From Telluria beijingensis (GTDB lineage: Bacteria; Pseudomonadota; Gammaproteobacteria; Burkholderiales; Burkholderiaceae_D), in NCBI RefSeq assembly GCF_030770395.1, contig NZ_CP132480.1, forward strand, positions 1,097,115-1,161,114: 64,000 nt of DNA, written 5' to 3'. Below, piece after piece: positions 1 to 8,502 of this stretch. The position numbers and the translations under genes were made by a program. The notes under the pieces were generated by a model that was given only the letters and a program-made list of their open reading frames with translations, searched no databases and had not been told where the DNA came from. How positions within the stretch are numbered: the stretch's first letter is position 1; each line of letters opens with the position of its first letter.

Positions 1-680
1 ACGGCCTGGCGATTGGCCTCCTGGGAGCGGGCGGGCAGATGATCCTGTTCCACGCGGTGAAGGAAGGACCGACTTACCTGATCTTCCCGCTGATCTCGCT
101 GTCGCCGGTGATCACGATCGCGCTGTCTTACCTGTTCCTGCGCGAGCGCACCGGGGCGCTGGGCGTGGCCGGCATCGTGCTGGCGCTGTGCGCGCTGCCG
201 CTGTTCGACTATGCCCCCGACCAGGGCGGCGTGGCCTATGGCTGGTGGTTCGTGCTGGCGCTGGGCGTGCTGGTGGCCTGGGGCCTGCAAGCCTATTTCA
301 TCAAGCGCGCCAACGCCATCATGGATGCCGAAAGCATCTTCTTTTATATGGCGCTCAGCGCACTGGCCTTCATCCCGGTGGCGCTGGCCATGACCGACTT
401 TACCAGGCCGATCAACTACGGCCTGGATGGCCCATGGCTGGCGGCGGTGACGCAGGTACTGAATGCGGTCGGCGCCCTGACCCTGGTGTATGCCTTCAGA
501 CACGGCAAGGCGCTGGTGGTATCTCCGCTGGTCAATGCCGGTGCGCCGCTGCTCACCACCGTCATCTCTGTCGCCATGGCGGCGACCCTGCCCAACGGAT
601 TCAAGCTGGCCGGCATCGGTCTGTCGCTGGCGGCCGCGCTATTCCTTGCGCTGCAGCCGGACGAGCCGAGCACCGCCTGA
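1..680 (+). CDS. EamA/DMT-family permease, 5'-truncated
   Basis: The reading frame is already open at base 3 and ends at the TGA at 678-680, so the N-terminus lies outside the window. About 225 residues are visible against a usual 280-300. They are almost entirely hydrophobic, with several membrane helices and the short charged loop RERTG that is typical between helices of the first EamA repeat. The family exports or imports small metabolites across the inner membrane; the substrate cannot be read from sequence. It ends 26 bp before the kbaZ start on the same strand, so it may belong to the amino-sugar operon and carry a sugar or an intermediate. That role is inferred from position only. Confidence 0.8.
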   Translation, partial: GLAIGLLGAGGQMILFHAVKEGPTYLIFPLISLSPVITIALSYLFLRERTGALGVAGIVLALCALPLFDYAPDQGGVAYGWWFVLALGVLVAWGLQAYFIKRANAIMDAESIFFYMALSALAFIPVALAMTDFTRPINYGLDGPWLAAVTQVLNAVGALTLVYAFRHGKALVVSPLVNAGAPLLTTVISVAMAATLPNGFKLAGIGLSLAAALFLALQPDEPSTA

Positions 681-706
681 AGCCCTATTTTTTGGAGTCA
701 ACGACA

Positions 707-1996
707 ATGCAAGTGCTTCTCGACCTCGTCCAACGTCACCATGCCGGCGAGCCGCTGGGCATCTACTCGGTGTGCTCGGCGCATCCGCTGGTGATCGAGG
801 CCGCCTTCGAAGTCGGCCTCGAAGGAACCGGGCCGGTGCTGGTCGAGGCCACCTCGAACCAGGTCAACCAGGACGGCGGCTATACCGGCATGACCCCGAG
901 CGCCTTCCGCGACTTCGTGTTCGCCATCGCCGACAAGGTGGGCTTCCCGCGCGAGCGCATCCTGCTGGGCGGCGACCACCTTGGGCCGAACTGCTGGCAG
1001 GGCGAACCGGCCGCCAGCGCGATGGCCAGGTCCGAGGTGCTGATCGACCAATATGTGAGCGCGGGCTTCAGGAAAATCCATCTCGACTGCTCGATGTCGT
1101 GCGCCGGCGATCCGGTGCCGCTGCCCGACGAAGTCGTGGCCGAACGCGCCGCGCGCCTGGCGCTGGTGGCCGAGCGGGCCTGGCAGCGCGCCGGCGGCGA
1201 GGCCCCGGTCTACATCGTCGGCACCGAGGTGCCGGTGCCGGGCGGCGCCCACGAAGACCTGGACGAACTGGCCGTCACCACGCCTGGCGCCGCCGCGCTG
1301 ACGATCGCCGCCCACCGCGCCGCCTTCAACGCCGCCGGCCTGGCATCCGCATGGCCACGCGTGATCGGCCTGGTGGTGCAGCCGGGCGTGGAATTCGACC
1401 ACCACAAGGTGATCGACTACCGCCCCGACAAGGCGCAGGAACTGAGCCGCTTCATCGAGGGCGAGCCGACCATGGTGTTCGAGGCCCATTCGACCGACTA
1501 CCAGACCCCAGGCCTGTTGCAGGCGCTGGTGCGCGACCACTTCGCCATCCTCAAGGTCGGCCCCGGCCTGACCTTCGCCCTGCGCGAGACGCTGTGGGCG
1601 CTGGCCGACATCGAGGCCGAAGTGGACGCCGGGAGTCATAGCGGCTTCAAGCAAACCGTGCTCGACGTGATGCGCGCCGAGCCGGATTACTGGCGCAAGT
1701 ATTACCACGATGCCGCCCACCTGCAGTTCGACCAGCAGTTCAGCCTGAGCGACCGGATCCGCTATTACTGGCCGCATCCGCGCATCCAGGCCGCGCAGGC
1801 GGCCCTGGTCGCGAACCTGGAACGCCGGCCGGCGCCGCTCACCCTGTTGAGCCAGTACCTGCCATTCCATTACGAAGCCGTGCGCGAGGGCCGGGTGCGC
1901 AACGCCCCGCTCGCGCTGTTGAAAGAAGGGGTAGCCCGCGTGCTGCGCCAGTACATGCGCGCCTGCCAGCCGGGCGCCGAACCTAGGGAGCAGTGA
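707..1996 (+). CDS. kbaZ: D-tagatose-1,6-bisphosphate aldolase subunit, KbaZ/GatZ family
   Basis: The start is the ATG at 707, 7 nt after a GGAG; the frame stays open upstream to 188 but that part is antisense-like filler inside the permease gene. The 429-residue product matches the 420-430 of KbaZ/GatZ. It shows the family segments EATSNQVNQDGGYTG (about residues 47-61) and GGDHLGPNCWQ (88-98). In E. coli this protein is the non-catalytic partner that stabilises the KbaY/GatY aldolase of the GalNAc and galactitol pathways; older records call it tagatose-6-phosphate kinase. No KbaY/GatY gene is in the window, so the partner is upstream or elsewhere. Its stop overlaps the region of the agaS start, which suggests co-translation. 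Confidence 0.9.
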   Translation: MQVLLDLVQRHHAGEPLGIYSVCSAHPLVIEAAFEVGLEGTGPVLVEATSNQVNQDGGYTGMTPSAFRDFVFAIADKVGFPRERILLGGDHLGPNCWQGEPAASAMARSEVLIDQYVSAGFRKIHLDCSMSCAGDPVPLPDEVVAERAARLALVAERAWQRAGGEAPVYIVGTEVPVPGGAHEDLDELAVTTPGAAALTIAAHRAAFNAAGLASAWPRVIGLVVQPGVEFDHHKVIDYRPDKAQELSRFIEGEPTMVFEAHSTDYQTPGLLQALVRDHFAILKVGPGLTFALRETLWALADIEAEVDAGSHSGFKQTVLDVMRAEPDYWRKYYHDAAHLQFDQQFSLSDRIRYYWPHPRIQAAQAALVANLERRPAPLTLLSQYLPFHYEAVREGRVRNAPLALLKEGVARVLRQYMRACQPGAEPREQ

Positions 1997-1998
1997 AC

Positions 1999-3204
1999 AT
2001 GCAAGCAGTACAGGATGCCGTGCAAGACGGCAGCGAGATTCTTGGACAGGATGTGGCCCGCCTCGATGCGCTGGGCGGCGGCGTGACCGCGCGCGAGATC
2101 GCGCAGCAGCCGGGCGTGTGGCCGCAGATCGATGCGCTCGTGGCCGCGCAGCGCGCGCAGATCGACGCCTTCCTGGCGCCGCTGCTGGCGCGCCCGGAGT
2201 TGCGCATCGTGATGGCCGGCGCCGGCACCTCGGCCTTCATCGGTGAATGCCTGGTCCCCGGCCTGTTGCGCCAGGGCCGGCGCGCGGAGAGCGTGCCCAC
2301 CACCGACCTGGTGTCGGGCCCCGACCGCTACTTCCAGCGCGCGACGCCGACGCTGGTGGTGTCGTTCGCGCGCTCCGGCAGCAGCCCCGAAAGCGTGGCG
2401 GCGGTGGCGCTGGCCGACCAGCTGGTGGACGAGGTGTATCACCTGGTGATCACCTGTAACGAGGCCGGCCAGCTGTACGGCATGACCCAGGACCGCGCCA
2501 ACGCGCTGGCGATCCTGCTGCCCGACGCCACCCACGACCGCGGCTTCGCCATGACGACCAGTTTTACGTCGATGCTGCTGGCCGCGGCGCTGGCCTTCGA
2601 GGTGCTGGCGCCGGGCGCCGCCGCCCGCGTGGCCGCCGCCGCCGGCCAGGTCGGCGAGCGCGCGCTGCCGCTGCTGTCGCAGCTGGTGGGGCAGGGATTC
2701 CGGCGCGTGGTCTACCTCGGCAGCAATGAGCTGCGCGGGCTGGCGCGCGAGGCGGCGCTCAAGCTGCTCGAACTCACCGACGGCCAGGTGGTGGCGATCC
2801 ACGATTCGCCGCTGGGCTTCCGTCACGGCCCCAAGACCATCGTCGACGACCAGACCCTGGTGGTGGTGCTGCTGTCGAACGACCCGCAGGCGCGCCGCTA
2901 TGACCTCGACCTGCTGCGCGAGCTGCGCGGCGACCGCCGCGCCGGCCGCGTGCTGGCCCTGGATGCGCGCGCCGACGGCGCGCTCGGCGACGATGCCTTC
3001 GTGTTCTTCGGCGCCGACGACGCGCACGACCTGGAACTGGCGCTGCCCTATATCGTGTTCTGCCAGGGCTTCGCCTTCCTGCGCTCGCTGTCGCTGGGCG
3101 TGCGTCCGGACACCCCGAGCATGTCCGGCACCGTCAACCGCGTGGTGCGCGGCGTGACGATCTACCCGTTCGACAGCGAGGCCGCCCATGTTCCTCGGGA
3201 TTGA
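1999..3204 (+). CDS. agaS: AgaS-like SIS-domain sugar-phosphate deaminase/isomerase
   Basis: A 401-residue protein with two SIS domains. The first shows GAGTSAFIGE (about 74-83) and the phosphosugar-binding serine run SFARSGSSPES (122-132); the second contains YLGSNELRGLA and an RHGPK segment. AgaS in E. coli acts on galactosamine-6-phosphate, releasing ammonia and giving tagatose-6-phosphate. I prefer the ATG at 1999, 8 nt after GGGAG, over the in-frame GTG at 1993, which lies too close to that site. It follows kbaZ with 2 bp spacing and overlaps the kinase gene by 17 bp, so the three are very likely one operon. Substrate preference between GalN-6-P and GlcN-6-P is inferred from the KbaZ neighbour. 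Confidence 0.88.
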   Translation: MQAVQDAVQDGSEILGQDVARLDALGGGVTAREIAQQPGVWPQIDALVAAQRAQIDAFLAPLLARPELRIVMAGAGTSAFIGECLVPGLLRQGRRAESVPTTDLVSGPDRYFQRATPTLVVSFARSGSSPESVAAVALADQLVDEVYHLVITCNEAGQLYGMTQDRANALAILLPDATHDRGFAMTTSFTSMLLAAALAFEVLAPGAAARVAAAAGQVGERALPLLSQLVGQGFRRVVYLGSNELRGLAREAALKLLELTDGQVVAIHDSPLGFRHGPKTIVDDQTLVVVLLSNDPQARRYDLDLLRELRGDRRAGRVLALDARADGALGDDAFVFFGADDAHDLELALPYIVFCQGFAFLRSLSLGVRPDTPSMSGTVNRVVRGVTIYPFDSEAAHVPRD

Positions 3205-4153
3205 CGGCGGCGGCACCAAGACCGCATTCGCGCTGGTCGACGCCCAGGGCGGCGTGCTGGCGCGCCATGAAGAAGGCAGCACCTACCACGTCGACGTCGG
3301 CCTGCCCGCTGTCGCCGCGACCCTGCAGCGCGGCGTGCAGGCGGTGCTGGCCACGGCCGGCGTCGACGGCGGTGCGGTCAAGCATGCCTTCTTCGGCCTG
3401 CCGGCCTACGGCGAGGACCGCGCGGCCCAGCGCGCGCTGGACCACGCGGCCGGCGCCATCCTCGGCGCCGAGCGCACCACGTGCGACAACGACATGGTGT
3501 GCAGCTGGGCCGGTTCGCTGGCTTGCCAGGACGGCATCAGCGTGATCGCCGGCACCGGCTCGATGGCCTATGGCGAAGTCGCTGGCCGCCAGGCGCGCGC
3601 CGGCGGCTGGGGCGAGTTGTTCAGCGACGAAGGCTCTGCTTTCTGGATCGCGCGCGCCGGCCTGGCCCTGTTTTCGCGCATGAGCGACGGCCGCGCGGCG
3701 CGCGGGCCTTTATACACGCTGGTGCGCGCGCGGCTGGCGCTGGTGGACGACCTCGACCTGTGCGCCGTGGTCTACGGTGAGCTCGGTGGCGACCGCAGCC
3801 GGGTTGCCCAGCTGGCGCGGCTGGTGTCCGACGCCGCAGGGCAGGGCGATCAACAGGCGCTCGCCATCTTCGCTGCAGCGGCGAGCGAGCTGGCCGCGAT
3901 GGTCGATGCGGTGCGCGATCGTCTCGACGTCGCGCCCGGGCTGGCGCTGCCGGTCTCGTACACGGGCGGCCTGTTCGGCGACGGCGGCTTGCTGCTGCAA
4001 CCATTCGAGCGCGCGCTGGCGGCGGGCGACAGGCCCTATCGCTTGACAAGGCCGCGCCTGGCCCCGGTGCTGGGCGCCGCGCTGTACGCCGCGCGCATGG
4101 CCGGGCAACCGTTGAGCGATGCCGCGCTGGACCGGCTCGCCGCCGGCCATTGA
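3188..4153 (+). CDS. BadF/BadG-family amino-sugar kinase
   Basis: The 321-residue protein begins with the phosphate-1 loop of the ASKHA fold, GIDGGGTKTA (about 4-13), followed by the NDM segment near 101 and the phosphate-2 motif AGTGS (121-125), as in N-acetylglucosamine kinases of the BadF/BadG/BcrA/BcrD family. It should phosphorylate a hexosamine with ATP in the cytoplasm. It overlaps the 3' end of agaS by 17 bp, a strong sign of translational coupling. With no PTS gene in view, a kinase fits a non-PTS route in which GalNAc or galactosamine enters free and is phosphorylated inside. The exact sugar is an inference. Confidence 0.85.
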   Translation: MFLGIDGGGTKTAFALVDAQGGVLARHEEGSTYHVDVGLPAVAATLQRGVQAVLATAGVDGGAVKHAFFGLPAYGEDRAAQRALDHAAGAILGAERTTCDNDMVCSWAGSLACQDGISVIAGTGSMAYGEVAGRQARAGGWGELFSDEGSAFWIARAGLALFSRMSDGRAARGPLYTLVRARLALVDDLDLCAVVYGELGGDRSRVAQLARLVSDAAGQGDQQALAIFAAAASELAAMVDAVRDRLDVAPGLALPVSYTGGLFGDGGLLLQPFERALAAGDRPYRLTRPRLAPVLGAALYAARMAGQPLSDAALDRLAAGH

Positions 4154-4177
4154 CCCCATCACGGACAGGACAACGCC

Positions 4178-5266
4178 ATGCGCCTCCGACTTCTTCGCAC
4201 CGTCTTCCTTGCCGCCCTGGCCGCGCCGCTCGCGGCCCTGGCCGGCGACAGCTACACGATGGCCGACTACGAGAGCGTGCCCAAGATCGACGCCCACCTG
4301 CACCTGCACGGCCTGGAGCAGGAGCCCTTCCTTGAACTGGCGCGCAAGGCCAACTTCCGCGCGCTGACGATCAATGTCGACTATCCCGATTTCCCGGCGC
4401 TCGACCAGCAGCAGCGCGTGGCCAGCCAGCTGCATCATGCACACCCGGCCACGGTCGGCTGGATCGCCAGCTTCAGCGCCGACAACCTGCAGCAGCCAGC
4501 CTGGATTCCCGCGACCCTGCACCGCCTGGACGCCGCGCTGCAGGATGGCGCGGTGGGCGTCAAGGTGTGGAAGAACATCGGCATGTCGGTGCGCGATGCC
4601 CAGGGCCGGCTGGTGATGGTCGACGACGCCCGCATCAAGCCGCTGTTCGACGCCTTCGAGGAGCGCGACGTGCTGCTGGTGGGCCACCAGGGCGAGCCGC
4701 ACAACTGCTGGCTGCCGCTCGACAAGATGACGGTCAAGAACGACCGCGAATACTTCAGGAACCACCCGCAATACCATATGTACCTGCAGCCGGCGATGCC
4801 GAGCTACGCGGACCAGATGGGCGCGCGCGACCGCTTGCTGGCCTTTCATCCACGCCTGCGCTTCGTCGGCGTGCACATGGCGTCGCTGGAGTGGAGCGTG
4901 GACGAACTGGCGCGCTTCCTGGACCGTAATCCGATGGCCAACGTGGACATCGCGGCCCGCATCGGCCAGATCCAGCACCAGTCGCAGCGTGACCGCGAAA
5001 AGGTGCGGCAGTTCTTCATCGCCTACCAGGACCGCCTGATGTATGGCTCTGACCTGGCGCAGTCGAGCGGACAAAGCCAGGCCGCCTTCGTGGCCGACCT
5101 GGACGGCGTGTGGCGGCGCGACTGGCGCTACTTCAATACCGGCGACGAGCTCACCACGCCCGACCTGGACGGAACCGTGCGCGGCCTGGCGCTGCCGAAG
5201 GCGGTGGCCGACAAGCTGTTTCGCCTGAATGCGGAGCGGGTGTTCCAGGGCGCCTGGAAGGCCTGA
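4178..5266 (+). CDS. Exported amidohydrolase (TIM-barrel metal hydrolase)
   Basis: A 362-residue protein with an N-terminal signal peptide (basic start, hydrophobic core, cleavage near ALAGD at about 20-24). The mature part opens with IDAHLHLHG (37-45), the HxH metal motif of amidohydrolases, and later has VGHQGEPHNCW, FVGVHMAS and MYGSDLAQS, which supply the further histidines and the aspartate expected at the strand ends of the barrel. It belongs to the amidohydrolase-2 type. Start ATG 4178 follows GGACAG. It lies 24 bp after the kinase, so it is probably in the same transcript. Its location in the periplasm and its place in an amino-sugar operon suggest action on a sugar or lactone derivative, but no substrate can be named. 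Confidence 0.75.
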   Translation: MRLRLLRTVFLAALAAPLAALAGDSYTMADYESVPKIDAHLHLHGLEQEPFLELARKANFRALTINVDYPDFPALDQQQRVASQLHHAHPATVGWIASFSADNLQQPAWIPATLHRLDAALQDGAVGVKVWKNIGMSVRDAQGRLVMVDDARIKPLFDAFEERDVLLVGHQGEPHNCWLPLDKMTVKNDREYFRNHPQYHMYLQPAMPSYADQMGARDRLLAFHPRLRFVGVHMASLEWSVDELARFLDRNPMANVDIAARIGQIQHQSQRDREKVRQFFIAYQDRLMYGSDLAQSSGQSQAAFVADLDGVWRRDWRYFNTGDELTTPDLDGTVRGLALPKAVADKLFRLNAERVFQGAWKA

Positions 5267-5316
5267 CCATGCCCATGTCATACGTAAGTCAGAAAGGCCG
5301 TAAAAAATAGTGTGAA

Positions 5317-5326
5317 CTTTCGTTTC
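5317..5326 (+). promoter_or_regulatory. Left half of a predicted AgaR/DeoR operator pair
   Basis: CTTTCGTTTC stands 99 bp before the repressor start codon and is followed by another TTTC-type repeat (GTTTCC at 5331-5336). Its exact reverse complement occurs at 5446-5455 inside the repressor gene. TTTC-rich direct repeats of this kind are the type of site bound by E. coli AgaR, as far as I recall. Autoregulation is an inference. Confidence 0.55.
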
Positions 5327-5424
5327 TAGTGTTTCCATCCTGTATCATCAAACCGTTGATAGAGCTATAAAACAAGCGCATCCATACGGAACTGCGGTAG
5401 CAAGACGGCGCAGAAGGATCAGGA

Positions 5425-6258
5425 ATGAAGCAAGCAAAAAAAACAGAAACGAAAGTTTCGATCGATAACGAAAGCGTGGTGCCTGAACAGGACCTGCTGG
5501 TGGCGGAACGGCGTCGCAAGATTCGCGAGATGGTGGCCGAGCGCGGCCGGGTGACGGTGGCCGAGCTGTCCGAGATGTTCGGCATCTCGCTGGTGACGGT
5601 GCGCGCCGACCTGAACGTGCTGGCCGAGATCGGGGCGGTGGTGCGCACCCGCGGCGGGGCCCTGGCCCAGCGCGCCGACGAGGACCTGCCTATCGGCGTC
5701 AAGCAGTCGCTGCACCGGGCGGAGAAGATCCGCATCGCGGAAGAAGCGGTGAAGCTGATCGGCGAAGGGCAGACCATCGTGCTCGATTCGGGCACGACGA
5801 CCGCCGAAATCGCCAAGCAGATCCGCGGCCTGAAGCTGCAGTCGGTGAACGTGATCACCAATGCGCTGAACATCGCGGTGCTGCTGGCCGGCGCGCCGCA
5901 CGTGACGCTGATCATGCTGGGGGGCGTGCTGCGCCCCGCTTCGTACTCGCTGGGCGGGCCGCAGGCCGAGCAGGCGCTGGAAGGCCTGCATGCCGACATC
6001 CTGTTCCTGGGCTTCGACGGCCTGGACCCGGAGATCGGCGTGATGACGCCGCACCTGCTCGAAGCGCGCCTGAACTCGCGCATGCTGGGCATCGCGCGCC
6101 GCGTGGTGGCGGTGGGCGACTCGTCGAAGATGGGCCGGCGCAGCCTGTCCATGATCGCGACGATCGAACAGATCGACCAGATCATCACCGATGCCGGCGT
6201 GCCGGCGGAGATGGTCGAAGCGCTGCGCTCGCGCGGCGCGCAAGTGGTGCTGGTGTAG
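5425..6258 (+). CDS. agaR: DeoR-family transcriptional repressor, AgaR type
   Basis: A 277-residue DeoR-family regulator. The winged helix-turn-helix is seen as TVAELSEMFGISLVTVRADL (about 44-63), the usual DeoR signature, and the C-terminal sugar-phosphate sensor has the phosphate-binding DSGTTTAEIA and the VAVGDSSKMG segment. The ATG at 5425 follows AAGGA with 6 nt spacing. Members of this family repress sugar catabolic operons and are released by phosphorylated intermediates such as GalN-6-P or GlcN-6-P. It lies 158 bp after the amidohydrolase and 55 bp before the GH36 gene, on the same strand. An exact inverted repeat spans its start region, with one arm inside codons 8-11, suggesting self-repression. 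The AgaR identity rests on neighbours agaS and kbaZ. Confidence 0.85.
   Translation: MKQAKKTETKVSIDNESVVPEQDLLVAERRRKIREMVAERGRVTVAELSEMFGISLVTVRADLNVLAEIGAVVRTRGGALAQRADEDLPIGVKQSLHRAEKIRIAEEAVKLIGEGQTIVLDSGTTTAEIAKQIRGLKLQSVNVITNALNIAVLLAGAPHVTLIMLGGVLRPASYSLGGPQAEQALEGLHADILFLGFDGLDPEIGVMTPHLLEARLNSRMLGIARRVVAVGDSSKMGRRSLSMIATIEQIDQIITDAGVPAEMVEALRSRGAQVVLV
5446..5455 (+). promoter_or_regulatory. Right half of a predicted AgaR/DeoR operator pair, inside the coding region
   Basis: GAAACGAAAG is the exact reverse complement of 5317-5326 and sits in codons 8-11 of the repressor gene. It overlaps a small palindrome, CGAAA-G-TTTCG, at 5450-5460. The centre-to-centre distance of the two arms is 129 bp, which would permit a repression loop over the promoter and ribosome-binding site. 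Confidence 0.5.
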
Positions 6259-6313
6259 GGCGGCTCGGCCGGCCCGCGCCGGCTGTGTTGCATATACCAA
6301 GCTAGGAGACAAG

Positions 6314-8407
6314 ATGACCGAAGTGCATAGCGAGCGTCGCCGCACCCTGTTGCAGTGGCTGGCCGGATCGGCCGTGGCGACCGGCATGGGCGCCGGCGCC
6401 GGCGTGGCTGCGGCCGCACCCCAGGGAAAAAACGTGGCGCGCATCGGCGACGCCGTCCTGGGGCTCGAATTCGATGGCCAGATGAAGAGCCGCCTGCTGG
6501 CGCGCAAGGGCGGCGCCGCGACCGCGGTCACGGGCTTCCACGCCAGCGAACGGCTGCGCGTGACGGGCGGACGCTGGATCGAGGGCTTCGCACTCGGCGA
6601 ACAGGCGGTCGACCGGGTCGACGGCCCGCACGGCGCGGGCGCGCGCCATCGCCTGACGGGCGTGTCGAAGGAGGGCGTCGAGAAGACCGTGATGGTCACC
6701 TTCTATGAACGCCATCCGGGCCTGGCCCTGCTGCGCGTGAGCTACCGTAACAGGGGCGCGACGGCGCTGCCGGTCGAGGCCTGGTCGAACAGCGGCTACA
6801 CGCTGCTGCCGGCGCGGCGCGCGCCAGGCCGCGGCTTCTGGACCTTCTCCGGCGCCTCGCATGCCGACCGGCGCGACTGGGTGCAGCCGCTCAAGGATGG
6901 CTTCGAGCAGCGCAACTTCATGGGCATGAACGCGTCCGACTACGGCGGCGGCACCCCGGTGGCCGACGTCTGGCAGCCCGAGCACGGACTGGCGGTCGGC
7001 CATCTCGACACCGTGCCGCGCCTGGTGGCGCTGCCGGTGCGGCAAGTAAAAGCCGGCGCCGCGCTGGCGATCGAATTCGATCAGGCAGTGGTGCTGCAGC
7101 CGGGCGAAGAGCTGGCGACGCTGGACACCTTCGTCACCGTCCACACGGGCGACTACTACGCGGCCCTGGACCGCTACCGCCTCCTGATGGCCGAGCGCGG
7201 CCTGGCGGCGCCGCAGGCCGGCGAGGAATCGTACGAGCCGATCTGGTGCGCCTGGGGCTACGAGCGCGATTTCACGGTGCCGCTGATGACCGGTACCCTG
7301 GCCAAGGCGAAGGAGCTGGGCCTGGAGTGGGCGGTGCTGGACGATGGCTGGCAGACCAACGAAGGCGACTGGAAGATCGACCGCAGGAAGTTCGCGCGCG
7401 GCGACGAGGACATGAAGAAGCTGGTGGACGACATCCATGGCGCCGGCCTCAAGGCGCGCCTGTGGCTGGCGCCGCTGGCGGCCGATCCCGGCACCGACCT
7501 GCTGCACCAGCAAACGGACCAGCTGCTGCTGGACGCGGACGGCGCGCCGCAATTCATCACCTGGTGGAACGCCCTGTACCTGTGCCCGGCCTACGAACCG
7601 GTGATCGAGCAGACCCGCGCGCTGGTGCGCAAGATCATCGGCGAGTGGGGCTACGAGGGCCTGAAGCTCGACGGCCAGCACCTGAACGGCGTGGCGCCCT
7701 GCCACAATCCGGCGCACAAGCATGCGCGCCCGGAAGAATCGTTCGAGAAGCTGCAGGATTTCTGGAAGATGGTGTACGACACGGCGCGCGAGATCAATCC
7801 GAAGGCGGTGGTGGAGTTCTGCCCCTGCGGCACCTCGTATGCCTTCCACACGCTGCCGTATACGAACCAGGCGCCGTCGTCCGACCCGCTGTCGTCGTGG
7901 CAGGTAAGGCACAAGGGCAAGACCCTGAAAGCCCTGATGGGACCGACAGCGCCGTATGCGGGCGACCACGTGGAACTGAGCGACGGCGGCGACGACTTCG
8001 CCTCCACAGTCGGCATCGGCGCGGTGGTCTCGACCAAGTTTACCTGGCCGGAAGACCCCAAGCCGAAGGACAGCTACCTGCTAACGGCGGTCAAGGAAGC
8101 GAAGTGGCGCAAGTGGATCGGCATCTACAAGGACAAGATGCTGCCCAAGGGCCAGTATCGCGGGGAACTGTACGACATCGGCTTCGACAAGCCGGAAACC
8201 CATGCTGTCGAAAAGGAAGGCAGGCTGTATTACGCCTTCTACGCGAAAGCGTGGTCGGGCCAGGTCGAGTTGCGCGGATTGGGAAATGGACGTTATCGGG
8301 TGCGCGATTACGTGGAAGACCGCGACCTGGGCGAAGTAACTGCCGCCAGTAACAAGCTCAAGATCGGGTTTGAACAGGCGCTCTTGCTCGAGGCAATTCC
8401 GGTGTAA
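6314..8407 (+). CDS. Tat-exported GH36-like alpha-galactosidase / alpha-N-acetylgalactosaminidase
   Basis: The 697-residue product starts at ATG 6314 after AGGAG (6304-6308); the open frame from 6191 is an extension through the repressor tail. It has a twin-arginine type leader, RRRTLLQWLAG followed by an alanine-rich hydrophobic stretch. The catalytic barrel carries LEWAVLDDGWQ (337-347) and LKLDGQHL (450-457), where D453 is the likely nucleophile, and SSDP (522-525), where D524 is the likely acid/base, as in clan GH-D retaining enzymes. It should release alpha-linked galactose or GalNAc from glycans outside the cytoplasm. The neighbouring amino-sugar genes favour GalNAc; that is inference. 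A hairpin follows at 8417-8445. Confidence 0.8.
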   Translation: MTEVHSERRRTLLQWLAGSAVATGMGAGAGVAAAAPQGKNVARIGDAVLGLEFDGQMKSRLLARKGGAATAVTGFHASERLRVTGGRWIEGFALGEQAVDRVDGPHGAGARHRLTGVSKEGVEKTVMVTFYERHPGLALLRVSYRNRGATALPVEAWSNSGYTLLPARRAPGRGFWTFSGASHADRRDWVQPLKDGFEQRNFMGMNASDYGGGTPVADVWQPEHGLAVGHLDTVPRLVALPVRQVKAGAALAIEFDQAVVLQPGEELATLDTFVTVHTGDYYAALDRYRLLMAERGLAAPQAGEESYEPIWCAWGYERDFTVPLMTGTLAKAKELGLEWAVLDDGWQTNEGDWKIDRRKFARGDEDMKKLVDDIHGAGLKARLWLAPLAADPGTDLLHQQTDQLLLDADGAPQFITWWNALYLCPAYEPVIEQTRALVRKIIGEWGYEGLKLDGQHLNGVAPCHNPAHKHARPEESFEKLQDFWKMVYDTAREINPKAVVEFCPCGTSYAFHTLPYTNQAPSSDPLSSWQVRHKGKTLKALMGPTAPYAGDHVELSDGGDDFASTVGIGAVVSTKFTWPEDPKPKDSYLLTAVKEAKWRKWIGIYKDKMLPKGQYRGELYDIGFDKPETHAVEKEGRLYYAFYAKAWSGQVELRGLGNGRYRVRDYVEDRDLGEVTAASNKLKIGFEQALLLEAIPV

Positions 8408-8416
8408 CAACCCAGG

Positions 8417-8445
8417 GAGGCAGCGCAGCACGATTGCGCTGCCTC
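8417..8445 (+). terminator. Strong hairpin after the glycoside hydrolase gene
   Basis: GAGGCAGCGCA (8417-8427) pairs perfectly with TGCGCTGCCTC (8435-8445) around a 7-nt loop, starting 9 bp after the stop codon. There is no clear T-tract, so it may be a transcript-stabilising stem rather than a full intrinsic terminator. Confidence 0.55.
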
Positions 8446-8502
8446 ATGGATGGCGCGCAGCGAGGGGCTAGGCTGAAGCCGATCCTTTGCCATGCCGCCG
8501 CC

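Noticed and set aside
188..706. N-terminal extension of the kbaZ frame
   Set aside because: It lies in another frame of the permease gene, and KbaZ homologues begin at the ATG at 707, which has its own Shine-Dalgarno sequence.
3710..5338. A 542-codon minus-strand frame opposite the kinase and amidohydrolase genes
   Set aside because: It crosses two real genes and their junction and shows no domain; it is a shadow.
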